DNA of 64,000 bases. It comes from Pseudomonadales bacterium. Lineage in GTDB: Bacteria > Pseudomonadota > Gammaproteobacteria > Pseudomonadales > Ketobacteraceae. The notes below the pieces were generated by a model that was not told the DNA's origin, did not search any database, and was given only the letters and a program-made list of their open reading frames with translations. The stretch is taken from the NCBI GenBank assembly GCA_020062665.1, contig JAGUVW010000013.1, positions 1 to 64,000 of the forward strand, given 5' to 3'. Shown here piece after piece: positions 54,440 through 63,670 of this stretch (position 1 is its first letter; each line of letters opens with the position of its first letter). Made by a program: the position numbers and the translations under genes.

Positions 54440-55747
54440 ATGGATTTTCGCTTTGCATTCACCTTGTTGCTTGGGGCGCTGGTGGCATTGACCAGCCCTG
54501 CCTCGGCTACTGAAACCGAATTTGAAACAGACCAAACGGTGCCGGCAGATACAACGCCGAACCCGGACGCCGCGACTGACTCCGCAACCGCCAGCGACCA
54601 GGACGCAGAGCCCATCGCCGAAGCACTCGACCCCTTCGGCGGCGTTTCCATGACCCCCGCCGATCCCGATCCCCTGGTACAGCAAAGCCTGATGCTGCTG
54701 AACAACGCCGTGGCGCCCAGTACCTTTCGCACCTTGCAGTGGTTTCCCGGCCAGTACATTTCCAGCCTCGACACCCCGGTGCCGGTGCTGGTGGCCCACG
54801 GCGCCCGCCCTGGCCCCACTCTCTGCATCACCGCCGCCATCCACGGTGACGAAATCAACGGCATCGAGATCGTGCGCCGGGTGCTGCACCAGATCGACCC
54901 GGACGAACTCAGTGGCACGGTGATCGGTGTTCCGATCGTCAACCTGGATGGCTTCCGCCGCGCCAGCCGTTACCTGAGCGACCGCCGCGACCTCAACCGC
55001 TACTTTCCCGGCAACCCCAACGGCAGCTATGCCACCCGCATTGCCCACTCGCTGTTCCAAAACATCATCCTGAAGTGCGACTATCTGGTGGATCTGCACA
55101 CGGCGTCGTTCTACCGCACCAACCTGCCGCAGTTGCGGGGCGATCTGAAAAACCAGTCGGTGCTGGAATTCAGCCGGCATTTCGGCGGCATGAGCGTGCT
55201 GCACAACAACGGCGCCGCCGGCACCCTGCGCCGGGCCGCCAGCGATGCCGGCATTCCCGCGCTCACCATGGAAACCGGCGGCCCCCACGCCCTGGAGCAG
55301 GAAGCCATCAATTTCGGGGTGAGGGGAATGAAGAACCTGCTACACAACCTGACCATGTACAAGACCATGCGGCTGTGGCTGTTGCCGCAACCGGTGTTCT
55401 ACCAGTCCATCTGGGTGCGCTCGACCCAGGGCGGCATCATGCTGTCGAGAGTGGATTTGAATGAGAAAGTAAAAACCGGGCAGCTACTGGGGCGCGTGGT
55501 GGATCCCATCAGCAACACCAGCAGCGACATCATCTCGCCGATCAATGGCACCATCCTGGGCAAGGCGCTGGATCAGGTGGTGAGCCCCGGCTTCGCCACC
55601 TTCCACATCGGCGTGGTGGCCACCGAGGAAGAACTGAAAACACCATTGCCCACAGTGGCGCCGGAACCGGACGCCGCGACACCCGGCGCCAGCTCCCCGG
55701 CCACCGATCCCGACACCGTGGAAGCGTTTCCCGACACCGAGAGCTGA
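54440..55747 (+). CDS. Exported succinylglutamate desuccinylase/aspartoacylase family protein
   Basis: This 435-residue protein has a signal peptide (FRFAFTLLLGALVALTSPA) and an acidic linker to residue about 75. A zinc carboxypeptidase-like domain follows, with the ligand motifs TAAIHGDEINGIEIVR (His and Glu) and DLHTASF (His). RYFPGNPNGS and METGGPHALE fit the same family. A C-terminal beta-barrel segment (NEKVKTGQLLGRVVDPI) resembles a biotinyl/lipoyl-like fold, and a Pro/Ala/Asp-rich tail ends the protein. It probably acts outside the cytoplasm on an amide or acyl bond. The substrate is unknown. Confidence 0.88.
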   Translation: MDFRFAFTLLLGALVALTSPASATETEFETDQTVPADTTPNPDAATDSATASDQDAEPIAEALDPFGGVSMTPADPDPLVQQSLMLLNNAVAPSTFRTLQWFPGQYISSLDTPVPVLVAHGARPGPTLCITAAIHGDEINGIEIVRRVLHQIDPDELSGTVIGVPIVNLDGFRRASRYLSDRRDLNRYFPGNPNGSYATRIAHSLFQNIILKCDYLVDLHTASFYRTNLPQLRGDLKNQSVLEFSRHFGGMSVLHNNGAAGTLRRAASDAGIPALTMETGGPHALEQEAINFGVRGMKNLLHNLTMYKTMRLWLLPQPVFYQSIWVRSTQGGIMLSRVDLNEKVKTGQLLGRVVDPISNTSSDIISPINGTILGKALDQVVSPGFATFHIGVVATEEELKTPLPTVAPEPDAATPGASSPATDPDTVEAFPDTES

Positions 55748-55783
55748 CGGATCAAGGCGTCAGCCTCCTGCTTTGCCAGCAGC

Positions 55784-56395
55784 TTATTTCGCCAGCAGAA
55801 AGGCGATCACCTCGAACAGCTCCGCCTCAGACCCGGCCATGGTCACGCTGGTCATGTACTGGCCGCCCACGATAAAGGCCGGCACACCACGCACCTGAAA
55901 ACGCATCATCATTTCCTGGGCGCCATTCATCTTGTTCTTCATCTCGGGCGTGTTCCAGACCGCCTTGAAGCGATCGGCGTCCACACCCAGGCCAGCAAAC
56001 AGCGTCTGCGCATCCTGCTCGTTGTCGAGGGGCTTCTTGTGCTTGTGGATATGGTCGAACACGGCCTGCATGGCGTCGCCCTTCAAACCCAACGCCTCTA
56101 CGGCAAAATAGACCTGGGCCAGATAGGCGAAACGGGGATTCCAGGTGGCGGGGATGCGGGAAAACTCCACCTTGGCAGGCTTGCTGGCGAGCCATTTTTC
56201 CAGCGCAGGTTCCAGATGGGCACAATGGGGACAGCCGAAACTGAAGAACTCCACCACACTGCCCGGCTGCGGCGCACCATTGGCCACCCGGGTGTAATGC
56301 ACACCCTCGGCATAACGTTCCAGACTGAAGGCATAAACGGCCGCTGAACCCAGCACAGCGGCCACGGCCACCAGCACACGCACAAAGTGTTTCAT
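55784..56395 (-). CDS. dsbA: Periplasmic thiol:disulfide oxidoreductase DsbA
   Basis: This 203-residue exported thioredoxin-fold protein introduces disulfides into periplasmic proteins. The signal peptide is HFVRVLVAVAAVLGSAAV, the active site is Cys55-Pro-His-Cys58 in SFGCPHCAHLEP, and the cis-Pro region reads RGVPAFIVGGQYMTS. The length is normal for DsbA. An ATG two codons upstream is also possible. It is convergent with the aspartoacylase-family gene. Confidence 0.95.
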   Translation of the reverse strand: MKHFVRVLVAVAAVLGSAAVYAFSLERYAEGVHYTRVANGAPQPGSVVEFFSFGCPHCAHLEPALEKWLASKPAKVEFSRIPATWNPRFAYLAQVYFAVEALGLKGDAMQAVFDHIHKHKKPLDNEQDAQTLFAGLGVDADRFKAVWNTPEMKNKMNGAQEMMMRFQVRGVPAFIVGGQYMTSVTMAGSEAELFEVIAFLLAK

Positions 56396-56533
56396 AATCA
56401 CCCTCTTATCGTTATTGGCAAGCGCCGGCTAGGATAGCAGCTTGGTCGCTTTCCTGCCCGCCCATTGATCCGGATCGACGCACGCCCCTAAGTCTCTGCC
56501 TATACTGATATTTATGCAGTCAGGGAACGCCTC

Positions 56534-57502
56534 ATGCCCAGTCTTCGAAACCGCTTTGAAAAATTCACCCGGCGCATCGTCAGTAACCGCGCCCACATCG
56601 CCCAGGATCTTGGCCTGGCCCTTCAGCACGCCTGGACGCTGCCCTACCTGGCCAGCCCCTGGAGCGCCGAAGCCCTCACCCGCTCGGAACTGAATCCTTC
56701 CAGCTACAACAACCTGGGGGATCTCATCAACCTGAGCCTGCAGGCCCTCGTGCCCATGGAGCGCACCACCTACAGCCCCGGCACCCTGGCCTGCTTCCCG
56801 GAGCACTACACCGTCGGCACGCCCCGCGAGAAATGGTTTTTCATCAACGGCATCTGCACCTCGCCGCCGATCGCCATCCTCAACGGGCTGGAACTGGCGA
56901 AAGCCTTCCACCGCCCGATCCACCTGATCCACACACCCACCTCCGGCGTGGCGAAGGATCTGTGGGACTCCGTCACCGCCCGCACCCTGCGCAAGGACGG
57001 CAAGCTCGGCCACCAGGCCTACGACGTGATCAAGGAAGCCCTGCGCAGCCACGACAAGGTAGTGATCGTCGGCCACTCCCAGGGCACCATCGTCAGCAGC
57101 TACATCGCCCGCAAGCTGCTCAAGGACAAACGTTACCGTCATCTGGCCCCCAAACTGGAGATCTACTGCATCGCCGGCGTTGCCGACAGCTTCCGGGTCG
57201 ATCCCCAGATGAGCGAACATTTCGGCCGCGGCGTGCCCTATGTCGAACACTTCGCCAACGGCATGGACTTCTTCTGCCGCATCGGCGTGCTTGCCCACCT
57301 GGAACGCACTGCCGGCGCCGTCTTCGTGCTGCCCCAGCGCACCGGCCACCTGCTCAATGATCACTACATCCCCGGCATCTGGCGCGGCGAATACTGCAAC
57401 CGGCGCTCGCGCCTGTTCAAATACATCGACGGGAATTCACCGGCGTCCAACGACTACGTGCAGCACGATCTGAACCTCGACCTGCACCAGGAAGCGGTGT
57501 AG
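56534..57502 (+). CDS. Alpha/beta hydrolase-like protein
   Basis: This 322-residue protein has a nucleophile elbow VVIVGHSQGTIVSSYIA near residue 175, typical of lipases/esterases. Upstream lies a hydrophobic/aromatic stretch with a conserved WFFINGICTSPP. A His in HLLNDHYIPGIW may complete the triad. The family is common in Alcanivorax-like bacteria, but the substrate is not known to me. AGGGAA precedes the ATG. Its stop codon directly abuts the stop of the convergent patatin gene, with no base between. A shared role in lipid turnover with the patatin is possible. Confidence 0.82.
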   Translation: MPSLRNRFEKFTRRIVSNRAHIAQDLGLALQHAWTLPYLASPWSAEALTRSELNPSSYNNLGDLINLSLQALVPMERTTYSPGTLACFPEHYTVGTPREKWFFINGICTSPPIAILNGLELAKAFHRPIHLIHTPTSGVAKDLWDSVTARTLRKDGKLGHQAYDVIKEALRSHDKVVIVGHSQGTIVSSYIARKLLKDKRYRHLAPKLEIYCIAGVADSFRVDPQMSEHFGRGVPYVEHFANGMDFFCRIGVLAHLERTAGAVFVLPQRTGHLLNDHYIPGIWRGEYCNRRSRLFKYIDGNSPASNDYVQHDLNLDLHQEAV

Positions 57503-58657
57503 TCAGTCCTCATCCATGAAGCGGGCAATTTCGTCCGCCTTCGCCATCGCATCGTGGTAACCCAGCGCAATCAGCTCGCTGCAGAAACGGCGGTCGAACA
57601 GCAGATAACTCAGAATACTGGAACCCGATGAGCGAGTGGCGCCAATACCATGCAGAAACACCCGGATCGTCGCCGGCAACACATGCAGATATTTCGCCGC
57701 GATCTGATCCACGCTCTGTGTCGGCGAGATGATCAGGCTACCCACCGGACGCAGATTCGAACCGGCCTTTTCGCGCACCGACGGGGGCACCAGTTCCAGC
57801 GTTTTGTTGACCCGCTGCAGACGCTCGATGTCGTACTCCAGACTGTCCAGAAACACCGAATTGAGCAGATGGCCGCTGATCTGCGCCAGCGACGGATAAC
57901 CCTCCGACGGCTTGCGCACCTGGGGCGCCGAACGGTTGCCCGACACCCCCACCACCAGCACCTTGCGCGCGCCCAGATGCAGCGCCGGACTGATCGGCGC
58001 CAGCTGGCGCATGGCACCGTCACCAAAATACTCGCGGTTGATCCGCACCGCAGGAAACACCACCGGAATCGCCGCCGACGCCAGCAGATGCTCCAGCTTC
58101 AGATCCACCCGCAGACCGATGCGCTGAAAACGCTTCCAGGCGGAAATGTCGGGCGAACCCTGAAAAAACGCCACCGAATGCCCGCTGCTGTAGCCTGACG
58201 CCGTAATCGACAACGCCCGCAGATAGCCGGCATCGATCACCTCACGCAGATTGTTGAAGCGGATCATGTCCCCCAGCAGCGCCGCCAGCGGTGAATTGTC
58301 CAGCAACGACACCGGGCGGTTGCGGAACGCCAGCACCATGCTCGCCAGCCAGCGCCCGGCACAGCTGAACACACCCACCGGATCGGTGCGATACACCTGA
58401 TGAGGGCGGAAATTCTTCCACACATGCTCGATGGCATAGACCGCGTTGCGAAAGTTATCCGCATTCGCCGCCAGCCCGGTAGCGTTGATCGCACCGGCCG
58501 AAGTACCCGAAATAATGCCGAACGGATTGCGGGTACCTTCCGGCATGATGTCCGCAATCGCCTTCAGCACCCCCACCTGATAGGCAGCACGGGCTCCGCC
58601 GCCGGACAACACCAGGGCGCTGAAAAGATGGGTCTGGGTGGATTTGATCTTGGCCAT
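57503..58657 (-). CDS. Patatin-like phospholipase
   Basis: This 384-residue protein has the full patatin Ser-Asp dyad. The oxyanion motif is LVLSGGGARAAYQVGVL, the nucleophile is in GIISGTSAGAINA, and the Asp is in YFGDGAMRQLAP. It should be a phospholipase/acyl hydrolase acting on membrane or storage lipids. No signal peptide is seen. The start at 58657 (MAKIKS) has an AAAGGCAGG ribosome-binding region; an ATG 18 bases upstream is possible. It is convergent with the hydrolase gene at zero distance. Confidence 0.93.
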   Translation of the reverse strand: MAKIKSTQTHLFSALVLSGGGARAAYQVGVLKAIADIMPEGTRNPFGIISGTSAGAINATGLAANADNFRNAVYAIEHVWKNFRPHQVYRTDPVGVFSCAGRWLASMVLAFRNRPVSLLDNSPLAALLGDMIRFNNLREVIDAGYLRALSITASGYSSGHSVAFFQGSPDISAWKRFQRIGLRVDLKLEHLLASAAIPVVFPAVRINREYFGDGAMRQLAPISPALHLGARKVLVVGVSGNRSAPQVRKPSEGYPSLAQISGHLLNSVFLDSLEYDIERLQRVNKTLELVPPSVREKAGSNLRPVGSLIISPTQSVDQIAAKYLHVLPATIRVFLHGIGATRSSGSSILSYLLFDRRFCSELIALGYHDAMAKADEIARFMDED

Positions 58658-58806
58658 GCCTGCCTTTCCAAACAACTATCTCTAACTCTAGCAGGCACTT
58701 GGAAAACACCACCCAGATTTCACCCGCCACTCGCATCGGTTCACACGGCTGCCATCAAAGGCGTTAGAATGAAAAGATAAACCTCAAGCATTGCAGTGGA
58801 GCCCCC

Positions 58807-59442
58807 ATGACAGCCCGATCCTCCGGCGAAACCCATCTGATCCTGGTGCGCCATGGCCAGATCCAGGCCAACATCGACAAGCTCTGGCACGGCTGGACCG
58901 ACAGCGCCCTCACCGACATGGGACACGCCCAGGCCGAACGGGCGGCCGCCCGCATCGCTGCAGAACATCCGGATATCGCGGCCATCTACGCCAGCCCACT
59001 GCAGCGGGCGTTCAACACCGCGCAGAAAATCGCAACCGTGCTGGGCCTCGACGTCGTCGCCGAACCACGCCTGAAGGAATACGGCATCGGCATCCTCGAA
59101 GGCGTGAGTTTTGGCGACCTGCACCGGGAGCACAACTTCTTCAGCCAGATCGACGCCGACGCCCACTACGCCCCCGAAGGCGGCGAATCCATTACCCAGG
59201 TAGGCCAGCGCGTCCGCCAGGCCATCACCGAACTGCAGGCCCGCCATGCCGGCCAGAAAATCCTTGCTGTCAGCCACGGCGCCGCCATGGCACTCGCCTT
59301 GGCCGACCTGCTGGAAGGTGATTTCTACGCCTGGAACAACTACCACTTCCAGAACACCGCCGTCACCGAAGTGCGCTTGGGCCAGCCGCCGCAACTGGTG
59401 CGCTTCAACTGCGTGTCGCACCTGGCGGATCTGGCCAGCTAA
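58807..59442 (+). CDS. Histidine phosphatase family protein (phosphoglycerate mutase-like)
   Basis: This 211-residue protein has the catalytic RHG in HLILVRHGQIQANIDKLW and the Arg in ASPLQRAFNTAQKIA. The second His lies in LAVSHGAAMALALAD. The family includes mutases and many phosphatases; the substrate is unknown. GGAG precedes the ATG by five bases. After the stop a perfect 6-bp hairpin (GGCGTT-CACG-AACGCC, 59461-59476) and a strong terminator follow. Confidence 0.9.
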   Translation: MTARSSGETHLILVRHGQIQANIDKLWHGWTDSALTDMGHAQAERAAARIAAEHPDIAAIYASPLQRAFNTAQKIATVLGLDVVAEPRLKEYGIGILEGVSFGDLHREHNFFSQIDADAHYAPEGGESITQVGQRVRQAITELQARHAGQKILAVSHGAAMALALADLLEGDFYAWNNYHFQNTAVTEVRLGQPPQLVRFNCVSHLADLAS

Positions 59443-59513
59443 GGCACACCGCTCCGGATGGGCGTTCACGAACGCCACCCGGGATGACAGCGTTATTACC
59501 GGCCCCAAAACGC

Positions 59514-59543
59514 AAAAAGGAGAGGTCGCCCTCTCCTTTTTTT
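59514..59543. terminator. Bidirectional Rho-independent terminator
   Basis: The stem AAAAAGGAGAG (59514-59524) / CTCTCCTTTTT (59531-59541) is followed by T. It separates the convergent phosphatase and speD genes. Confidence 0.92.
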
Positions 59544-59570
59544 GATTTGCACCCGATGGCGCAAGCCGTT

Positions 59571-60386
59571 TCAGTTCGACATATTGCGACCGTAGAAAAT
59601 TTCCAGCATCTCGCGACGCAGCTTGCGGCTGATTTCCGCCTGCTCTTCCTCGCTCAGCTCATCCACGCCCATGCCGAACACATAGTTGTCCAGATCGAAA
59701 TCCTTCAACAACATCTTGGTGTGGAAGATGTTTTCCTGGTACACGTTCACGTCGATCATCTCGTAAAGATCCAGGGTTTCATCGAGGAAAAAGTTCTGGA
59801 TCGAGTTGATCTCATGGTCGATGTACAGCTTGCGGCCGTTCACGTCGCGGGTAAAACCACGGACGCGATAATCCACTGTCACGATATCGGAATCGAACTG
59901 GTGGATCAGATAGTTCAGGGCCTTCAGCGGCGAGATAACACCGCAGGTGGACACATCGATGTCCACGCGGAAAGTGCTGATGCCGTTCTCGTTGTCAGGA
60001 TGGGTTTCCGGATAGGTGTGCACCGTAACGTGGCTCTTGTCCAGGTGCGCCACCACGGATTCTTTCAGCGGGCCCGGCTCTTCCTTAGTGGGATCTTCCG
60101 CCGGTCCAATCGGATGCTCGGCAATCAGCATGGTCACGCTCGCGCCTTCCGGGTCGTAATCCTGACGGGCGATATTGAGAATGTTGGCCCCGACGATTTC
60201 CGTTACGGTGGTCAGGATCTGGGTCAAACGCTCGGCGTTGTACAGCTCGTCAACGTACTGACGATATTCCTGCCGGTGCTCAGGGGTCTTCGCATAGCAG
60301 ATATCGTAAATATTGAAACTGAGTGACTTGGTCAGGTTGTTGAAACCATGCAACTGAATTTTATCCGGCGTTTCGGGACTCTTCAT
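59571..60386 (-). CDS. speD: S-adenosylmethionine decarboxylase proenzyme SpeD
   Basis: This 271-residue proenzyme self-cleaves between Lys117 and Ser118 ([15 protein letters not shown]) to form its pyruvoyl group. It then decarboxylates AdoMet for spermidine synthesis. The sequence follows the E. coli SpeD type closely from [20 protein letters not shown] on. The start at 60386 gives a 271-residue product, near the E. coli length; a longer frame to 60548 is unlikely. The 240 bases upstream contain no gene. In Pseudomonas, speD neighbours an OsmC-like gene and vfr in the same order as here. Confidence 0.97.
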   Translation of the reverse strand: MKSPETPDKIQLHGFNNLTKSLSFNIYDICYAKTPEHRQEYRQYVDELYNAERLTQILTTVTEIVGANILNIARQDYDPEGASVTMLIAEHPIGPAEDPTKEEPGPLKESVVAHLDKSHVTVHTYPETHPDNENGISTFRVDIDVSTCGVISPLKALNYLIHQFDSDIVTVDYRVRGFTRDVNGRKLYIDHEINSIQNFFLDETLDLYEMIDVNVYQENIFHTKMLLKDFDLDNYVFGMGVDELSEEEQAEISRKLRREMLEIFYGRNMSN

Positions 60387-60626
60387 CTCCACAATTCTCA
60401 CAAGGTAGAAGCCAGCACTATGGACACCGACTTGCGTCTGCGCCCGACTCAGGTTCGACCCGGCAATGGGTGGCTTCGCTGCAACCACGCCATGGTGCCA
60501 TCCAGGTCTTAACAACGAATACAAGTGCACCACCCGAAGGGGGCACACTTCATATTAAACTGCTCAGGATTTCATTTGTGCAGACGGCCCGAGACCTTCG
60601 CCCCGAGACCATCTGCAGGCCGGGAA

Positions 60627-61049
60627 TCACTCAGCCTCTTTGACTTCGTAACTGTGGGTGATGTCCACACCGGCCTTGCTCAGCATGATCGATGCCGAAC
60701 AATACTTTTCCGCTGACAATTCCACTGCCCGCTTCACCTGGGCATCCTTGAGATTGCGACCGGTCACCACGAAATGCAGGTGAATCTTCGTGAACACCGC
60801 CGGTACCGCATCGGCCCGTTCGGCTTCGAGCTGGGCAACACAATCAGTAACGTCCTGACGGGCCTTCTTCAGGATATGAATCACGTCGAAGCTGGAGCAG
60901 CCACCCACACCCAGCAGCAAAAGCTCCATCGGGCGGACACCCTGGTTCTGGCCACCGTATTCCGGCGGGCCATCGATGATCACGGTATGCCCGGAACCGG
61001 ATTCCGCTTCGAATTTGACGTCACCCGCCCAGCGAATGGTACCTTTCAT
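60627..61049 (-). CDS. OsmC family protein (YhfA-like)
   Basis: This 140-residue OsmC/Ohr-fold protein has the conserved RPMELLLLGVGGCSSFDVIHI core with the first Cys, and a second Cys in SAEKYCSASIML. Members with this pair often reduce peroxides, but the YhfA branch is not characterised well. The start at 61049 matches the YhfA-type N-terminus (KGTIRWAGDVKF); an upstream start adds 32 unlikely residues. It lies next to crp, as yhfA does in E. coli. Confidence 0.93.
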   Translation of the reverse strand: MKGTIRWAGDVKFEAESGSGHTVIIDGPPEYGGQNQGVRPMELLLLGVGGCSSFDVIHILKKARQDVTDCVAQLEAERADAVPAVFTKIHLHFVVTGRNLKDAQVKRAVELSAEKYCSASIMLSKAGVDITHSYEVKEAE

Positions 61050-61424
61050 GGCTGGCTCCCCCAGGTCAGAATGGCGCGCAAGATAACATAAACGCTCTGG
61101 GTTGTGTGTAAAAAAATGGTACCGCGAACCCTCCAAATCGAGCATTTATTGATCTGAAATTCCCGGAATGTGAATAGGGCCTGACAAACCTCGGAACCGT
61201 TCACAAACCATTCCGGCAACTTCATCTATAATCACTAGCCAAATCAACCGTTTTGATTAGCATGTTCGAGTAATTCCCAGAAGTCCCCCTGGCGGGCCGG
61301 TTGGCGGGGGTGGATACGGTAGCGGCTCCGGGGTTTTCCAGCCATAATGAAATTGATCCAGGCAGGTTCCCCGGATATCAGGATCGAACCCGGTTCGATA
61401 ACAATAAGCAGCTCAGGTCAGGCA
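61050..61424. promoter_or_regulatory. Divergent osmC/crp promoter region
   Basis: These 375 bases hold no gene. A clean TATAAT at 61227-61232 fits a crp -10; the -35 is weak. A hairpin AATCAA-CCGTT-TTGATT (61242-61258) lies just downstream, in the probable crp leader, followed by a C- and G-rich segment near 61283-61310. A TGTGA at 61169 pairs poorly with a TGACA eight bases on, so no good CRP site was found. Confidence 0.6.
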
Positions 61425-62057
61425 ATGACGATAAAATCCAATAGTTTGATTCCCGACACGGAAAGCTTTCTGGCACATTGCCATCGGCGCAAATACCCCA
61501 GCAAAAGTACGATCATCTACGCCGGCGACGATTCCGACGCGCTCTACTACATTATCAAGGGCACCGTGATGGTCATCATCGAAGATGATGAGGGCCGCGA
61601 GATGATCATGGCTTACCTGAACGAGGGCGATTTCTTCGGCGAGATGGGTCTGTTTGACAAGGCCGCTAACCGTAGTGCCTGGATTCGCGCCAAAACCGAA
61701 TGCGAAGTGGCGGAAATCAGCTACAGCAAATTCAAGCAACTGGCAAAAGAAGACGCCGACATCCTGTTCGCCGTGAGCGCCCAAATCGCCGGGCGCCTGC
61801 GCGCCACCACCCGCAAGGTGGGTGATCTGGCGTTTCTGGATGTGACCGGCCGGGTTGCCCGCACGCTGATCGATCTGTGCAAACAGCCCGAAGCCATGAC
61901 CCATCCCGACGGCATGCAGATCAAGATTACCCGTCAGGAAATCGGCCGTATCGTGGGCTGTTCCCGCGAAATGGTGGGCCGGGTTCTGAAGAACCTGGAG
62001 GAGCAAGGACTAATCCAGGTAAAAGGCAAGACGATGGTGATTTACGGCACGCGCTGA
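61425..62057 (+). CDS. crp: cAMP receptor protein family regulator Crp/Vfr
   Basis: This 210-residue regulator has an N-terminal cyclic-nucleotide-binding barrel (FFGEMGLFD and [18 protein letters not shown]) and a C-terminal winged helix ([20 protein letters not shown]). The length and sequence match Crp/Vfr rather than the FNR type; no FeS-ligand Cys cluster is at the N-terminus. The ATG at 61425 gives the family-typical start. In Pseudomonas, Vfr lies between trpC and the OsmC-like gene, as here. Confidence 0.95.
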   Translation: MTIKSNSLIPDTESFLAHCHRRKYPSKSTIIYAGDDSDALYYIIKGTVMVIIEDDEGREMIMAYLNEGDFFGEMGLFDKAANRSAWIRAKTECEVAEISYSKFKQLAKEDADILFAVSAQIAGRLRATTRKVGDLAFLDVTGRVARTLIDLCKQPEAMTHPDGMQIKITRQEIGRIVGCSREMVGRVLKNLEEQGLIQVKGKTMVIYGTR

Positions 62058-62091
62058 CCCATCATCCATTCCAACCGCAGACCGAAACACG

Positions 62092-62118
62092 AAGGGCCCA
62101 TACAGGGCCCTTTGCTTT
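62092..62118 (+). terminator. Rho-independent terminator after crp
   Basis: The stem AAGGGCCC (62092-62099) / GGGCCCTT (62105-62112) is followed by a T-rich stretch, 34 bases after the crp stop. Confidence 0.8.
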
Positions 62119-62147
62119 TCTGATGCTGATGACCTGGATCGCGACGC

Positions 62148-62342
62148 TTACTGGGGCTGTGAGGCTGGCGCGCTCTCGGTAGCAGGCTGGGTTTCGGGCT
62201 CGGGCTGTGCCTGAGCCTGCACATCTTCCACTTCCACCACACCCTGGGGCTGGTTGCTTTCGGCATTCTTTTCAGAGAGCCAATAACCGAAGCCCATATT
62301 CAATGCGATCAAGGTTCCGAAGATTACGATGACATGTCCCAT
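62148..62342 (-). CDS. Small membrane protein A (paralogue of the gene at 62482)
   Basis: I do not recognise this 64-residue protein. Residues 4-22 form one hydrophobic helix (VIVIFGTLIALNMGFGYWL). A polar tail follows with the motif QGVVEVEDV and then Gln/Pro/Glu-rich sequence. A clear AGGAG ribosome-binding site (7 bases) supports the start. The neighbouring small gene shares the same layout and the GVVEVE motif, so the two are paralogues. Single-helix anchor with a cytoplasmic or periplasmic tail is the only structure that can be read. Confidence 0.75.
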   Translation of the reverse strand: MGHVIVIFGTLIALNMGFGYWLSEKNAESNQPQGVVEVEDVQAQAQPEPETQPATESAPASQPQ

Positions 62343-62390
62343 GTGACGCTCCTAACTCCAAAGTGTGGCCCGATGAGGAAAGGTCGACAG

Positions 62391-62398
62391 TATATATA
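62391..62398 (-). promoter_or_regulatory. Possible -10 region of small gene A
   Basis: TATATATA lies about 50 bases upstream of gene A in an otherwise GC-rich region. No convincing -35 is found, so this is tentative. Confidence 0.3.
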
Positions 62399-62481
62399 CC
62401 AAGCGACCCCCAGTCATTTTAAATATGTAAACGCGCGCTCGCGATCCCTGCCTGCGCAGAGACCGCAAAGTCACGCAAATA

Positions 62482-62670
62482 TTATTGATTTACGGCGGGT
62501 TTTTCTTCTTTGGCCTTGGCACAGTCAGTGCCCGGTTCACAATCTGGAACAGTTTCTACTTCTACAACACCTTGTGCGGCAGGTTCTTCGTCCTTCAAAG
62601 ACTCCGAGCCCACGTACACGATTCCGAAGTTGACGGCGACCAGTACGCCCAACACCACGATCAATTGCAT
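62482..62670 (-). CDS. Small membrane protein B (paralogue of the gene at 62148)
   Basis: This 62-residue protein has one hydrophobic helix (LIVVLGVLVAVNFGIVYV), then QGVVEVETV and an acidic/Lys-rich tail with two cysteines (DCEPGTDC). Alignment by eye with gene A is continuous over the first 40 residues, with conserved V-x-G-x-L-x-A-x-N-x-G-x-x-Y. A GGGGA ribosome-binding site precedes the ATG. The 139 bases between A and B hold no other gene. The function is unknown. Confidence 0.75.
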   Translation of the reverse strand: MQLIVVLGVLVAVNFGIVYVGSESLKDEEPAAQGVVEVETVPDCEPGTDCAKAKEEKPAVNQ

Positions 62671-62869
62671 ATTAATTCCCCAGACAGAATTCCCTTTGTA
62701 GTTGAATGAACGAACTCACCCTGTTGTTGATGTTATAGGTAACACGCTCAGCCTAGCCGATATTGAGACGTGCCAGCTGACGAATGTCAACAAGCCTGCC
62801 CGCGATACCAGCCATTCGCGCCACTTTAACCGATTTGGCTTCCATCTGGATGGATCAAAAGTAGCAGTT

Positions 62870-63670
62870 TCAGAAAAAAAGCGCGCGCAGCCGGGCGCCG
62901 GGATCTTCGGCGCGCATGAAGGCTTCTCCCACCAGGAAACTGTTGACGCCGTGATCGCGCATGACCTGCACATCCGCCGGCGCGAGAATGCCGCTTTCCG
63001 TGACCACAATGCGGTCCGCCGGAATGTGAGGCAGCAGATCGAAGGTGGTATTCAAGCTGACCTCGAAAGTGTGCAGGTTGCGGTTGTTGATGCCGACCAG
63101 AATCTGGTTCAGCGGCAGTGTGCGCTCCAGTTCCTCGCGATTGTGGACTTCGATCAACACATCCATGCCGTGTTCGCGCGCGCAATCCGCCAGCTCGGCC
63201 ATCTGGTTGTCGTCGAGGCAGGCGGCGATGAGCAGGATGCAGTCGGCGTTGATGGCGCGGGCCTCGATCACCTGATAGGGATCGACGATGAAATCCTTGC
63301 GGATGACCGGCAGCGAACAGGCGGCACGGGCCTGCATCAGGTAGTCTTCGTGCCCCTGAAAAAAGTCGCGATCGGTGAGCACGCTCAGGCAGGACGCGCC
63401 GCCTTGCTCGTAAGAGCGGGCGATGGCAGAAGGATCGAAGTGCTCGCGGATCACACCCTTACTGGGCGAGGCTTTTTTGGCTTCGGCGATCACGGCGGAA
63501 CGGCCCTGCGCCAGTGTACGCTGCAGGCTGGCGACAAAACCGCGCGGTGCGTCGGCCTGCTGCGCCCGCTGCAGCAGTTGCGCTTCCGACACCTTCGGTT
63601 TGCGCTCCACCACTTCTTCCCATTTGCGGGCGACGATTTTCTTCAGGACTGTGGGTGTGTCGTGGCTCAT
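62870..63670 (-). CDS. trpC: Indole-3-glycerol-phosphate synthase TrpC
   Basis: This 266-residue TIM-barrel enzyme closes the indole ring in tryptophan synthesis. Active-site segments are [15 protein letters not shown] (Glu and Lys), [15 protein letters not shown] and [13 protein letters not shown]. The length is normal. The ATG overlaps the trpD stop (ATGA), so translation is coupled. The C-terminal part lies next to the small membrane protein genes. Confidence 0.97.
   Translation of the reverse strand: MSHDTPTVLKKIVARKWEEVVERKPKVSEAQLLQRAQQADAPRGFVASLQRTLAQGRSAVIAEAKKASPSKGVIREHFDPSAIARSYEQGGASCLSVLTDRDFFQGHEDYLMQARAACSLPVIRKDFIVDPYQVIEARAINADCILLIAACLDDNQMAELADCAREHGMDVLIEVHNREELERTLPLNQILVGINNRNLHTFEVSLNTTFDLLPHIPADRIVVTESGILAPADVQVMRDHGVNSFLVGEAFMRAEDPGARLRALFF

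Noticed and set aside
61169-61186. Possible CRP site between osmC and crp (TGTGA...TGACA)
   Set aside because: The half-sites are eight bases apart instead of six and the second is imperfect.
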